A DNA stretch of 64,000 nucleotides from Methylobacterium sp. 10 (GCF_000519085.1 NZ_KI912577.1:4706035-4770034), one strand, 5' to 3'; shown: positions 41,106 through 50,070, counted from the first letter of the stretch. A program made the numbers and translations. Notes: generated from the letters alone by a model not told the origin.

Positions 41106-43814
41106 TCAGGCGGCTTTGGGAAGGCTGACGATGTCGACTTCGCTGAGAGCCGAGATCAACCCGCTGCGATCGAACTTCGCCACCAAATCGAGGATCGAGA
41201 GGGAGCGAGCCCGCTCGATGGCGTCGATGCCGACCGTGCCGGACAGGCCGATGACCGGTAGCCGGCAGACGCGCTCGTCGCCCTTCCGCATGGCGGCGAC
41301 GAGGTCGAAGCCGTTTCGGCCCGGCATTTCGAGGTCGCACACGACCACGTCGATACGGCCATTGGCCATCAGCGTGGTGAGGGCGGCTTCCGCGCTTCCG
41401 GCGGTGATCACGTTGTAGCCGGCGGCCTTGAGGACCGGACTCAGCATGTCGCGGAAGAAGGCCGAATCGTCCACAAGAAGCAGCGTCGCGTTGCGCTTCT
41501 CGGGCTTGTGCGCCCCCCGGGCCCAGTCGTCATAGGCCAGCGGCAGGAAGTGGGCGATGTTGATGATCTCGGTGGCGCGTCCGCGCAGGACCGCCGAACC
41601 GATGAGGTCCGAACGCTCGGCCGCGATCTCCACGTCGAGGCGCTCCTCGACGATGTCGATGATCTCGTCCACCACGAGGCCCATGGCCCGTTCGCCGTCC
41701 GAGAACACCACCAAGGCCTGGGTTCCCTCGCTCCTGATCTCGATCGACTGGTCTGCCGGGACCAGCGGCATGAGCCGGCCACGGTACTGGATCAGCGGGC
41801 GTCCGCCGACCCACTCGATCTTGTTGGCCTCGATCTCCTCGAGCCGTGTCACGAGCGAGAGCGGCACCGCCTTGAAGCTGCCTCCGCCACCCTTGAACAC
41901 AAGCAGCGTCGCCTTCGCGTCGCCGGCATCGGTCTCCTCCGGCTCGGCATCCACCGGAATGGCGCCCGTCTGCGTGCCCTGGCTGACCTGACGGGCGATG
42001 CCGTTGGGATCGACGATCAGGACCACCGCGCCATCGCCGAGGATGGTGTTGCCGGCAAACAGCGGCAGGTGGCGCAGCTTGGACGACATCGGCTTCACGA
42101 CGATCTCTTCCGTGTGGAAGACTTCGTCCACCAGGATGCCGAAGCGCTGGCGGCCGACCTGTGCGACCACCACGAAGCCGGAATCGATGCTCGCGGCATT
42201 CTCTTCCTGACCGAGGACACCGGTCAGGGTCACGATCGGGAGAAGGCGCTCACGCAGGCGCAGCACAGGCGAGCCGTTGATGCGCTCCACCTTCTGCGCT
42301 GTGGCCCTGTCGACGCGCACGAGTTCCAGCACGGCCACCTGCGGCACGGCGTAGCGAAGGTCGCCGGCCTTGACGATGAGGGCGGCGATGATCGCCAGCG
42401 TCAGCGGGATCTTGATCGTGAAGGTGGTGCCGCGGCCGAGCTGCGTGTTGATGTCGATGACACCGCCGATCAGCTCGATATTCGTCTTCACCACATCCAT
42501 GCCGACGCCGCGGCCGGAGACGGAGGTGACGGCCTTCGCGGTGGAGAAGCCAGGATGGAAGATGAACTTCGCCACCTGGGCGTCGGTCATCTTGTCGATA
42601 TCGCTCTGGCTCGCGACGTTGCGCTCCACGGCCTTGCGGCGGATAGCGGCGAGATCGAGGCCCTTGCCGTCGTCGGCGATCTCGATCGTGATCGTGCCAC
42701 CCTCGTGATAGGCGGCGAGACGGATCGTGCCGCGGGCCGGCTTGCCCGCCGCCTTCCGGTCGGCGGTGGACTCGATGCCATGATCGGCCGAATTCCGCAC
42801 CATGTGGGTGAGCGGGTCCTTGATGACCTCCAGCACCTGACGATCGAGCTCGGTCTCGGCGCCGCTCATGATGAGCTCGATCTGCTTGCCGAGTTCCGAC
42901 GAGAGGTCGCGGACCACGCGCGGCAGCTTCTGCCAGGCATTGCCGATCGGCTGCATACGCGTCTTCATGACACCTTCCTGCAGCTCGGCCGTCACATGGC
43001 TGAGGCGCTGCAGGGGAACCTTGTAGGTCGAATCGTCGTGGCGGCGGGCGATCTCGAGGAGCTGGTTGCGGGTCAGAACCAGCTCGGAGACCATCGTCAT
43101 GAGGTGTTCGAGCGTGTCGACGTTGACGCGGATGCTCTGGACCTTCGAGGCACCGCCCTCGGATTCCCCGGAGGGAGCGTCTGCCCCATTCTTACGGTTC
43201 GCGCCCTTCGTGGACGCATCCTCGGCGAGAGACGCGGGTTCGAACTCAGGAGCGGTGAATTTGGGCTGCTTCGGTTCAGCGACGGCGACCGGCTCGACGG
43301 GGAGCGGCTCCGACAGGTCGGGACCCTCGGCTTCGAGAAAGGCGCGCTCCAGATCGTCGAGTGAGACTTCGCCCGGCTTCAACTCACGCACGACGGGGTC
43401 GGGGAGCTTCGTTTCGACGACCGGGGCCGGCGCGACGAACGGGGCGGCCGACATCGCATCGAGGGCGTTGATCAGGTCGTCGTCGTTGCCGGTCGGCTCG
43501 GTGCCGGTGATTTCGAGATCGCCGAGGATCTGCTTGAGCCGGTCGAGCGTCACGAGGATGAGACTCACGGCGGGGGTGCTCACCGGCATCCCGTCGCGGA
43601 ACTGGCCCATCAGCGTCTCGGCCGCATGTGCCAGCGCTTCGAGGCGCGGCAGGCCGAGGAACCCGCACGTCCCCTTGATCGTGTGGACGAGGCGGAAGAT
43701 GTTTCGGAGGATCGTCTGGTTATTGGGATCCTGCTCGAAGCGAACGAGTTCGGCGTCCACGGTGTCGAGATGCTCTGCGCTCTCGGTCAGAAACTCACGC
43801 AGCAAGTCATCCAT
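41106..43814 (-). CDS. cheA: Hybrid chemotaxis histidine kinase CheA with two CheW-like domains and receiver
   Basis: It is 902 residues from the ATG at 43812-43814. Domains in order: HPt with His44 (RLVHTIKGTCGFLG), variable linker (P2-like, about 105-235), dimerisation region (VDTLEHLMTMVSELVLTRNQ), ATPase with HMVRNSADHGIE, IADDGKGLD and GRGVGMDVVK, a first CheW-like domain (ALIVKAGDLRYAVPQ, about 500-640), a second CheW-like domain (LLVFKGGGGSFKAVPLSLVT, about 650-770) and a C-terminal receiver (LLLVDDSAFFRDML, Asp in VVVCDLEMPGRNG). A GTG three codons upstream (43823) is an alternative start. Confidence 0.95.
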   Translation of the reverse strand: MDDLLREFLTESAEHLDTVDAELVRFEQDPNNQTILRNIFRLVHTIKGTCGFLGLPRLEALAHAAETLMGQFRDGMPVSTPAVSLILVTLDRLKQILGDLEITGTEPTGNDDDLINALDAMSAAPFVAPAPVVETKLPDPVVRELKPGEVSLDDLERAFLEAEGPDLSEPLPVEPVAVAEPKQPKFTAPEFEPASLAEDASTKGANRKNGADAPSGESEGGASKVQSIRVNVDTLEHLMTMVSELVLTRNQLLEIARRHDDSTYKVPLQRLSHVTAELQEGVMKTRMQPIGNAWQKLPRVVRDLSSELGKQIELIMSGAETELDRQVLEVIKDPLTHMVRNSADHGIESTADRKAAGKPARGTIRLAAYHEGGTITIEIADDGKGLDLAAIRRKAVERNVASQSDIDKMTDAQVAKFIFHPGFSTAKAVTSVSGRGVGMDVVKTNIELIGGVIDINTQLGRGTTFTIKIPLTLAIIAALIVKAGDLRYAVPQVAVLELVRVDRATAQKVERINGSPVLRLRERLLPIVTLTGVLGQEENAASIDSGFVVVAQVGRQRFGILVDEVFHTEEIVVKPMSSKLRHLPLFAGNTILGDGAVVLIVDPNGIARQVSQGTQTGAIPVDAEPEETDAGDAKATLLVFKGGGGSFKAVPLSLVTRLEEIEANKIEWVGGRPLIQYRGRLMPLVPADQSIEIRSEGTQALVVFSDGERAMGLVVDEIIDIVEERLDVEIAAERSDLIGSAVLRGRATEIINIAHFLPLAYDDWARGAHKPEKRNATLLLVDDSAFFRDMLSPVLKAAGYNVITAGSAEAALTTLMANGRIDVVVCDLEMPGRNGFDLVAAMRKGDERVCRLPVIGLSGTVGIDAIERARSLSILDLVAKFDRSGLISALSEVDIVSLPKAA

Positions 43815-43911
43815 TAGAGGCACTCGGTCCAGACGCGCACTAGGTTTGTGCGAATTCCATCTTGAGGCCGACAGGTTAGTGAAGAGTTTCGACAGAGGGA
43901 CAAATTCACAA

Positions 43912-43944
43912 GTCGCGGCAGGATTTAATCCAGCCTGCCGCGAC
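43912..43944 (-). terminator. Hairpin after chpT
   Basis: GTCGCGGCAGG (43912-43922) and CCTGCCGCGAC (43934-43944) are perfect 11-bp arms around an 11-nt loop. It lies just 14 bp downstream of the chpT stop and upstream of cheA, which points to a terminator separating the two, although only a weak T-containing stretch follows (minus strand TTGTGAATTTG). Confidence 0.65.
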
Positions 43945-43958
43945 GGTCATTCCGTCAC

Positions 43959-44693
43959 TTAGGCGAGCGACGTCTCGGGCGGCTCGCTGTCGGAGGGGCG
44001 CGTATCCTCCAGGGGGCGCTCGGCGCGTGCAGCAGCCGGTGCGACGGTGGCGGCCACGGGCTCGGCCCGGATCGTCACTTCGTCGCCCTCGATCGCGAAG
44101 TGGACGTTCATCGCGGCTGCGCGGGCCACGAGCCCGGCATAGAACGGCAGGATGCTGTGGGCGTCCACCGCGCCGTTCTCCGGCGTTCCCGCGATCAGAT
44201 CCTCCACATGGGCAGGGATGCGGGCGTGCGACCCCTTCGACGTGATGACGATGGAGGGCGCCTCCCCGTCGCCGCTGACGACCACGTCGATCCGGCCGCC
44301 ACGGGGAATGGTGGTGGTGGCGATCATGACGAGGTTGAGGAGGAGCTTGACCTTGTTCTTCGGATAGAGCGCCTGCGGTGCGCTCCAGGTCAGCTGGGTT
44401 TTCTCGTCGCCGAACATCCCACGCGAGACTTTCTCGGCATCGGCCAGGTCGATGGACGCCCCCGCCGATCCGGCGGCACCGAATGCAATGCGGGCGAACT
44501 GCAGACGTGCCGAGGCCTGCTTCGCGCTCTTGCTGATCAGTTCGAGGGCGAATTCCCGCATCGATGTGTCGCTCTCGTCCTCCAGGACTTCGAGCCCGTT
44601 CACGATGGCGCCGACCGGGCTGATGACGTCGTGGCAGACGCGCGAGCAAAGCAGCGCGGAGAGATCGAGGGAATCGAGATCGACGGGGGTCAT
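43959..44693 (-). CDS. chpT: Histidine phosphotransferase ChpT
   Basis: Carries phosphate from CckA to CtrA and CpdR. It is 244 residues from the ATG at 44691-44693, slightly longer than usual because of an acidic, Pro/Ala-rich C-terminal tail (about 215-244). The phospho-acceptor is His21 in LLCSRVCHDVISPVGAIVNG, the ChpT signature. A degenerate HATPase-like C-terminal domain follows (NKVKLLLNLVMIATTTIPRG). The reading frame is open upstream to 45614 antisense to cysQ and was trimmed. It lies directly upstream of cheA on the same strand, separated by a hairpin. Confidence 0.95.
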   Translation of the reverse strand: MTPVDLDSLDLSALLCSRVCHDVISPVGAIVNGLEVLEDESDTSMREFALELISKSAKQASARLQFARIAFGAAGSAGASIDLADAEKVSRGMFGDEKTQLTWSAPQALYPKNKVKLLLNLVMIATTTIPRGGRIDVVVSGDGEAPSIVITSKGSHARIPAHVEDLIAGTPENGAVDAHSILPFYAGLVARAAAMNVHFAIEGDEVTIRAEPVAATVAPAAARAERPLEDTRPSDSEPPETSLA

Positions 44694-44839
44694 CGTGCTC
44701 TCCGCACAGGGCAATGAATGGGCCGCGGTTGCGGCCGGTCCGTCGGCTTCGAGAGATGAAACCAACCGAGGGCGGCACCGATAGACGGCACAGGATGCTT
44801 TGAAAAGCGACGCGAGGAGTGCGTAGTCCGCTTCGGGGT

Positions 44840-44857
44840 CGACTCTAGAGTCGACAA
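44840..44857. promoter_or_regulatory. Perfect 18-bp palindrome with two GANTC sites, chpT-cysQ promoter
   Basis: GTCGACTCTAGAGTCGAC reads the same on both strands. It includes GACTC (44843-44847) and GAGTC (44850-44854), both CcrM methylation targets. It sits 29 bp before the cysQ start and about 147 bp upstream of the chpT start. It could be an operator, a cell-cycle methylation switch, or both. Confidence 0.55.
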
Positions 44858-44885
44858 GGCGCGGCTCGCAAGGCAAGACTTTCCT

Positions 44886-45755
44886 ATGCCCCTCGATCCG
44901 CGGATGCGCGACAGCATCGCGACGACATTGACCGACATCGCCTGCGAAGCCGGCGACATCCTCCGACGACATCATGGTGGCGACTGCGCACACGTGATCA
45001 AGCCGGACGGGACCCCGTCGAGCGTCGCCGACATCGCATCCGAAAAGCTGATCTTCGATGCTCTGAGGCAACGCTACCCGACGATCCCGATCGTCTCCGA
45101 GGAATCCACTCACGACCTGCCGCCGGCCGAATTGTTCTTTCTGGTCGATCCTCTCGACGGCACGCGTGATTTTCTGGCCGGAAACCCGGATTACAGCGTC
45201 AATATCTGCCTGATCGAAGGAAACAGGCCGGTCGCATCGGCGGTGGCCGGACCCGGCATCGGCCGCGTCTGGGGAGCCGGCGCTACGGCGTTCGAGGCGG
45301 TGATCCATCGCGGGCGACCGACGACGCGGAACGCGATCCGGGTCCGGAAGGTGCCTGAGGACGGGCTCGTCGCGCTCGTCAGCCGCCGCCACGGCGATAC
45401 CGAGACGGAGGCGTGCCTCGCGGCACTGCCCATCGGCCAGAGGCGTGGTGTCGCCTCGGCCCTGAAGTTCTGCCTCATCGCTTCCGGCGAGGCCGACATC
45501 TATGTCCGCTGCGGCCCCACCATGGAATGGGACACTGCGGCCGGGGACCACGTGCTGACCACAGCCGGCGGCTGCGTCATCGTGCCGTCGGGGCGCGAGA
45601 TCACCTATGGGCATTACGGCATCTTCTATCGTAACGGCCCTTTCGCGGCCCTCGGCGATCCGAGCTATACGGGTCGCCTGGGCCTACCCGATCGCGGGCC
45701 TAACCTGAGCACGGCCCGGCAGGGATGTACCGCGACGACGCCGCCGCCGGTGTAA
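44886..45755 (+). CDS. cysQ: 3'(2'),5'-bisphosphate nucleotidase CysQ (inositol monophosphatase family)
   Basis: Removes the 3'-phosphate from PAP/PAPS made in sulfate assimilation, 289 residues. Magnesium-binding motifs are IVSEES (Glu), FFLVDPLDGTRDFLAGNPDY (Asp-Pro-Leu-Asp-Gly-Thr) and PTMEWDTAAGDHVL. FFLVDPLDGT followed by DYSVNICLIEGNRPVAS is closer to CysQ than to inositol monophosphatase or histidinol phosphatase. The ATG at 44886 is divergent from chpT. The last ~25 residues after GRLGLPDRG look variable. Confidence 0.85.
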   Translation: MPLDPRMRDSIATTLTDIACEAGDILRRHHGGDCAHVIKPDGTPSSVADIASEKLIFDALRQRYPTIPIVSEESTHDLPPAELFFLVDPLDGTRDFLAGNPDYSVNICLIEGNRPVASAVAGPGIGRVWGAGATAFEAVIHRGRPTTRNAIRVRKVPEDGLVALVSRRHGDTETEACLAALPIGQRRGVASALKFCLIASGEADIYVRCGPTMEWDTAAGDHVLTTAGGCVIVPSGREITYGHYGIFYRNGPFAALGDPSYTGRLGLPDRGPNLSTARQGCTATTPPPV

Positions 45756-45767
45756 GAGGGGACCGTA

Positions 45768-46244
45768 TCACGGCGGCGCGCCATCTTCGGTGAGCTTGCG
45801 CAGGGCCGGCCATTTTTCTTCCGCCGCCGCGACGATGGTGGGTGACGCGACGACTTTCGAACGGTGTTCCCGGTTGCGGAACAGGTAGAGACCCTCCCCC
45901 GCCGGACCGGGCAGGATCGCAAAGATCTGAGGGTCCGTATCCACGATCCGGCCATCGAGCACCCCGATCGGATCGTAGCCAGAAAGACGCGGTGCATAGG
46001 CGGAGGGCGCATCGCGGAAGGCGGCGAGGTTCCCCATCCGCGAGAATCGCCATGTCCGACCTTTCCACTCCCATTCGAAGGCCGGCTTGCCCGGCACCGG
46101 CTGCCCCTTGGGATCGAGGAAATAGCTGACCGCGTCGAACCCATCGAGGGCGATGAGACCCTGCCCCGCCGAGGAGACGCGGGGTGTGGCGAGACACGAT
46201 GCCAGCGCGATTCCGGCGAGGTTACGGCGCGTTAACCCTATCAT
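45768..46244 (-). CDS. Exported YHS-domain-like protein
   Basis: It is 158 residues with a Tat-like/Sec signal (MIGLTRRNLAGIALASCLAT with RR). The mature part has ALDGFDAVSYFLDPKGQPVPGKPAF, the YHS-type segment with WEWKGRTWRFSRMGNLAAFR, then DAPSAYAPRLSGYDP. It is a periplasmic family often near metal or redox genes; biochemical role unknown. It ends 12 bp from the convergent cysQ stop and is divergent from eipA. Confidence 0.8.
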   Translation of the reverse strand: MIGLTRRNLAGIALASCLATPRVSSAGQGLIALDGFDAVSYFLDPKGQPVPGKPAFEWEWKGRTWRFSRMGNLAAFRDAPSAYAPRLSGYDPIGVLDGRIVDTDPQIFAILPGPAGEGLYLFRNREHRSKVVASPTIVAAAEEKWPALRKLTEDGAPP

Positions 46245-46367
46245 GCGGTACTTCGTGCTCTAATCGACGCTACGCGGGCTCGTGCCTCCGCTTGTCCCGG
46301 CTCGGACAAATCCTGCCGGGAGAATGTCGGCGAACGGGACGGATGTCGAACCTTATGATGGGCGAAC

Positions 46368-47012
46368 ATGGTGCTCCGGATGACAGATCCTTCAAACCCC
46401 GTCGCCGCATCGGCTGAACCCTTAGCGCTTGCGGCCCGTCGCCGCGCGCTCATCCTCGGCGTGACCGCCGCCGCTCTGTCGATCGCAGCGACCGTCGCCC
46501 CAGCTCTAGCCTTCGACGAGCAGCCCCCCGGTCGGTTCCGGCCCGCCGAGATCGTGGATAACGGGCATAAGTTCTTCGGCTCCATGTCGCGCGGTCTCGC
46601 TCTCACCGTGGAGGAAGCGACCCGGCGCTGGGGCGAGCCCAACGGCTACATCCTCGGACAGGAAGCGTCAGGCGCGATCGTCGGCGGCGTTCGCTACGGT
46701 GAGGGCACGCTCTATACCCGCAACGCCGGACAGCGCCGGATTTACTGGCAGGGACCGTCCATCGGGTTCGACCTCGGCGGCGACGGTGATCGCACGATGA
46801 TGCTGCTCTACAACCTCCCCTCGGTCTCTGGCCTCTATCGCCGATTCGGCGGGGTCGATGGGTCTGCCTATTTCATCGGCGGGTTCGGGATGACCGCCGT
46901 CACGAACGACGGAATGGTGGTGGTGCCGATCAGGACCGGCGTCGGTGCACGCCTCGGGATCAATGTCGGCTACCTGAAATTCACGTCGAAGCCGACCTGG
47001 AACCCGTTCTGA
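46368..47012 (+). CDS. eipA: EipA-like envelope protein (DUF1134)
   Basis: Periplasmic cell-envelope integrity protein family; in Brucella EipA is needed for envelope stability and is reported under CtrA control. The 214-residue product has an internal signal segment (RRRALILGVTAAALSIAATV, APALA cleavage). The mature small beta-barrel runs from DEQPPGRFRPAEIVDNGHKF to the conserved GQEASGAIVGGVRYGEGTLY and GIGVGARLGINVGYLKF-like end. An ATG at 46380 (MTDPSNP) is an alternative start. No canonical CtrA box was seen in its 123-bp upstream gap. Confidence 0.88.
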   Translation: MVLRMTDPSNPVAASAEPLALAARRRALILGVTAAALSIAATVAPALAFDEQPPGRFRPAEIVDNGHKFFGSMSRGLALTVEEATRRWGEPNGYILGQEASGAIVGGVRYGEGTLYTRNAGQRRIYWQGPSIGFDLGGDGDRTMMLLYNLPSVSGLYRRFGGVDGSAYFIGGFGMTAVTNDGMVVVPIRTGVGARLGINVGYLKFTSKPTWNPF

Positions 47013-47154
47013 TCCGACCCGAGGCGAAATCTCGGCGGGCGACGGTTCGTCTCAAATCCTTCAAAGGATTGGTCTCACCTGGGAGAAATGGTCTAAAGAC
47101 ATGGGCGTCGCGGCCTGTCCGGCCGCGCCCAGCGGCTAGGAAGAGCATTCCCGC

Positions 47155-47880
47155 GTGATCGAAACCGTGATGATCTTCGCGCTCGGCTTTCTTGCAGCGA
47201 GCCTGTGCGCGCTCATGGTCCTGCCGGCCGTGAATGCCCGGGCGACGCGCCTCGCCAAGCGACGGCTCGAAGGTCTCGTTCCCCTTTCCGCTTCGGAGAT
47301 CGCTGCCGAGAAGGATTATCTGCGCGCGCGGTTCGCGGTCACCCAGCGTCGTCTCGAGCGGAAAGTCGAGGCCGCGCGTGGCAGCCGCCATGCGGATATG
47401 GCAGCGATCGGTGCGCGGACCCTCGAGATCGCCGCCCTGTCGCAGAATGTGGAAGAGCGGGATGCCACTCTCGCCTCGACGCGGGCCACCCTCGACGGTG
47501 TCGAACACGACCTTGCCGCGGCGCGCGCGGAAGGAACTCTCAGCCTCGCCACGCTTGAGGTGCTCGAGAACGCCCACCGCGATCTCCTCGACGATCTCCA
47601 CGCCCTGCGCGAGGCGAAGGTGAGGCAGTTGGGTGTTGCCACCGGTGACGACCAAGCTGGGCAGGATCTGCAGGCGCGCTACGCGGCGCTTCTCGCCGAA
47701 TGTGAGGTCCTGCGCATGGCAAAGGCGCCTCCAGACGCGGAGATCGCCGCCCTTCGCCAGCGGATCGTCGAGGTGGCGGATTCGCTGCTTCGACAGAACC
47801 GGCTTCCCTCTGTCGATGTGTTCGCCATGCCGGGCTCGCAGGCCGGTTCGATTCCGGTGAAACGGACCGAACCCGTCTGA
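47155..47880 (+). CDS. Membrane-anchored coiled-coil hypothetical protein
   Basis: It is 241 residues from GTG 47155. A single N-terminal membrane helix (about 4-26, VMIFALGFLAASLCALMVLP) is followed by a long charged helical region (AAEKDYLRARFAVTQRRLER, VEERDATLASTRATLDGVEH, LAECEVLRMAKAPPDAEIAA) likely to form a coiled coil. The short C-terminus is unstructured. I do not recognise a named family; a similar layout is seen in envelope-organising or secretion-associated proteins. Confidence 0.75.
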   Translation: MIETVMIFALGFLAASLCALMVLPAVNARATRLAKRRLEGLVPLSASEIAAEKDYLRARFAVTQRRLERKVEAARGSRHADMAAIGARTLEIAALSQNVEERDATLASTRATLDGVEHDLAAARAEGTLSLATLEVLENAHRDLLDDLHALREAKVRQLGVATGDDQAGQDLQARYAALLAECEVLRMAKAPPDAEIAALRQRIVEVADSLLRQNRLPSVDVFAMPGSQAGSIPVKRTEPV

Positions 47881-48038
47881 TCCACCGCCGGGTGGCGAGA
47901 GGGACGTTGCAGGTGGCCGAAGGAGTGGCGTAGAAGCCGCGTCTTCATGGGATGACCACCGGCGTGCCTTGTTTCGACCATGCAAAGGCATCATCGGGTT
48001 CGTCACATCCTCACTGTCTGAGACGGATCGCGTTCCCT

Positions 48039-48311
48039 ATGACTTTCAAGATGACTTCGCTTGCCCTCGCACTTGCGACAGTGTCCGTGTTTTCGTCGGC
48101 GGCGGCTTTCGCCCAAGCTGCTCCCCAGACGAAGCGGGGCAACGAGACGCTGAAGAAGTACTGCACCGGCGATTACCTGACCTATTGCGGCAACCTCTCG
48201 CCCGATGATCCGGCCATGGACAAGTGCTTCCAGACCAACTGGACCAAACTGTCCGAGAATTGCCGTCGCGCCATCGACGCCTACGAGAAGACCTCCGGCA
48301 AGAAGGGCTGA
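48039..48311 (+). CDS. Small exported cysteine-containing protein
   Basis: It is 90 residues from the ATG at 48039, with a signal peptide (MTSLALALATVSVFSSAAAFAQA). The mature domain has four cysteines in the pattern KKYCTGDYLTYCGNLSPDD, then MDKCFQTNWTKLSENCRRAI. Two disulfides or a metal site are likely in the periplasm. This resembles the small Cys-rich exported family common in Hyphomicrobiales; function unknown. Confidence 0.78.
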   Translation: MTFKMTSLALALATVSVFSSAAAFAQAAPQTKRGNETLKKYCTGDYLTYCGNLSPDDPAMDKCFQTNWTKLSENCRRAIDAYEKTSGKKG

Positions 48312-48424
48312 TCGTCGGAATTGAGGCATCGCGGCCTCAGGTAGCACAAAGCGTGGCCGTTGCGCTCGCATCGGCGAGAAGCAGCGGCTATGATGCCGCC
48401 GCCCGAGGCTCCGGACCCACGTTG

Positions 48425-48733
48425 ATGTTGTTTCGTTCCCGACTGACGTTGCTCCTCGTTCTGGGCGGCGTGGCCCTTGCCGGCTCAGGCTGCGGCCGAC
48501 GCGGTGCCCTGCAGGCCCCCGATACGCGGGCTCCGGTGCAATCCTCCGGGCTCGGGCTCGGATCGTCCCCGGTGGCGGATTCCACCGCCGTGGCCGACGG
48601 CGACGACCTCGACCCCTCGGCGATTTCCGGCACGCCCCAGGCCATCGTTGAGGCTCCGGTACAGACGTCAAAGGGTGTCAAGCGCGGCTACACCATTCCC
48701 AAGACACCCTTCATCCTCGACCCGCTGCTGTAG
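48425..48733 (+). CDS. lptM: LptM-like lipoprotein (LPS translocon maturation chaperone)
   Basis: Small lipoprotein of 102 residues. Signal peptide and lipobox: LTLLLVLGGVALAGSGC, lipidated Cys followed by GRRGALQAPDTR, the LptM (YifL) core C-G-[RK]-[RK]-G-x-L. The rest is Ser/Asp-rich and ends GYTIPKTPFILDPLL. LptM promotes disulfide maturation of LptD in E. coli. It is 62 bp upstream of lysA, and the lptM-lysA pairing is the usual alphaproteobacterial arrangement. Confidence 0.85.
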   Translation: MLFRSRLTLLLVLGGVALAGSGCGRRGALQAPDTRAPVQSSGLGLGSSPVADSTAVADGDDLDPSAISGTPQAIVEAPVQTSKGVKRGYTIPKTPFILDPLL

Positions 48734-48795
48734 ACGATCGCTGGCGGGCTGACCGCCGCGCTTCCGTCTTCAAGTCCGCGCCCCAAGGCCCGCCG

Positions 48796-50070
48796 ATGCA
48801 CCATTTCCATTATCGCGACGGCCTGATGGTGGCCGAGGATGTCGACCTGACCGGCCTCGCGGCCGAGGTCGGCACGCCGTTCTACTGCTACTCCACCGCG
48901 ACCCTCGAGCGGCACTACCGCGTCTTCGCCGAGGCCTTTGCCGGGGACGACGCCCTCGTCTGCTACGCCATGAAGGCGAATTCGAACCAGGCGGTGCTCA
49001 CCACGCTGGCGCGTCTCGGCGCGGGGATGGACATCGTCTCCGAGGGTGAGCTGCGCCGTGCCATCGCCGCCGGCGTCGATCCGCAACGGATCGTGTTCTC
49101 CGGCGTGGGCAAGACCCGCGAGGAGATGGCGGCGGCCCTGCATGCGGGCATCTACTGTTTCAACGTCGAGAGCGAGCCCGAGCTCGAAACCCTGTCCGAG
49201 GTGGCCTCTTCCCTGGGCGCGACCGCTCCGGTCTCCGTCCGGGTCAATCCGGACGTGGATGCCGGGACCCATGCCAAGATCTCCACCGGAAAATCCGAGA
49301 ACAAGTTCGGTATTCCCATCGGGCGCGCGGCCGACGTCTATGCCCGCGCGGCGTCCCTGCCGGGGATCGCCGTGTCCGGCGTCGACATGCATATCGGCAG
49401 CCAGATCACCGATCTAGCGCCCTTCGCCCATGCGGCCGGGCTGCTGGCGGAACTGGCGCGCAGCCTGATGGCGCAGGGGCACCCCCTGCATCACATCGAT
49501 TTCGGCGGCGGCCTCGGCATTCCCTATCGCGAGGACAACGCCCCTCCCCCGGAGCCCGGTGCCCTGGCAGAGATCCTGCGCCCGCACTACCGGTCCCTCG
49601 GCCTGCGCCCGGTCTTCGAGATCGGTCGCATGATCGCCGGCAATGCCGGCATCCTGGTCACCCGCGTCCTCTACGTGAAGCGGACCGAGAGCCGTACCTT
49701 CGTCATTGTCGACGCGGCGATGAACGACCTCATTCGCCCGACGCTCTACGAGGCCTATCACGCCCTCCGTCCGGTCATCGAACCCGGTGCAGATACCCCA
49801 CGCCTCGTCGCCGACGTGGTCGGACCGGTCTGCGAGAGCGGCGACTACATCGCGCTGGGCCGCGACATTCCCGATGTCGCACCGGGCGACCTTGTTGCCG
49901 TGATGACGGCGGGCGCCTATGGGGCTGTCCAGGCCGGCACCTACAACACCCGCCGCCTCGTGGCCGAAGTTCTGGTGAGCGGCGACCGCGCGGCCATCGT
50001 CCGGCCGCGCCAGACCTACGACGACCTCATCGGCCTCGACCGCGTGCCCGACTGGCTGCAGTCGGAATAG
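48796..50070 (+). CDS. lysA: Diaminopimelate decarboxylase LysA
   Basis: PLP enzyme of the last step of lysine biosynthesis, 424 residues. PLP-lysine is Lys60 in VCYAMKANSNQAVL. Other family motifs: DIVSEGELRRAIAAGV, HIGSQITDL, DFGGGLGIPY, EIGRMIAGNAGIL, GPVCESGDYIA and GAYGAVQAGTYNTRRL. It is fully intact and follows lptM in the same direction. Confidence 0.97.
   Translation: MHHFHYRDGLMVAEDVDLTGLAAEVGTPFYCYSTATLERHYRVFAEAFAGDDALVCYAMKANSNQAVLTTLARLGAGMDIVSEGELRRAIAAGVDPQRIVFSGVGKTREEMAAALHAGIYCFNVESEPELETLSEVASSLGATAPVSVRVNPDVDAGTHAKISTGKSENKFGIPIGRAADVYARAASLPGIAVSGVDMHIGSQITDLAPFAHAAGLLAELARSLMAQGHPLHHIDFGGGLGIPYREDNAPPPEPGALAEILRPHYRSLGLRPVFEIGRMIAGNAGILVTRVLYVKRTESRTFVIVDAAMNDLIRPTLYEAYHALRPVIEPGADTPRLVADVVGPVCESGDYIALGRDIPDVAPGDLVAVMTAGAYGAVQAGTYNTRRLVAEVLVSGDRAAIVRPRQTYDDLIGLDRVPDWLQSE

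Noticed and set aside
44838..44858. Vector polylinker contamination
   Set aside because: GTCGACTCTAGAG also occurs in common cloning polylinkers, but here it continues as a true palindrome into native-looking flanks with no other vector sequence; chance or biological palindrome is more likely.
46217..46240. Possible CtrA box near eipA (TTAC and TTAA close together)
   Set aside because: Spacing is 6, not 7, and the second half-site is off; it lies within the start of the YHS gene. EipA control by CtrA in Brucella made it tempting, but the match is weak.
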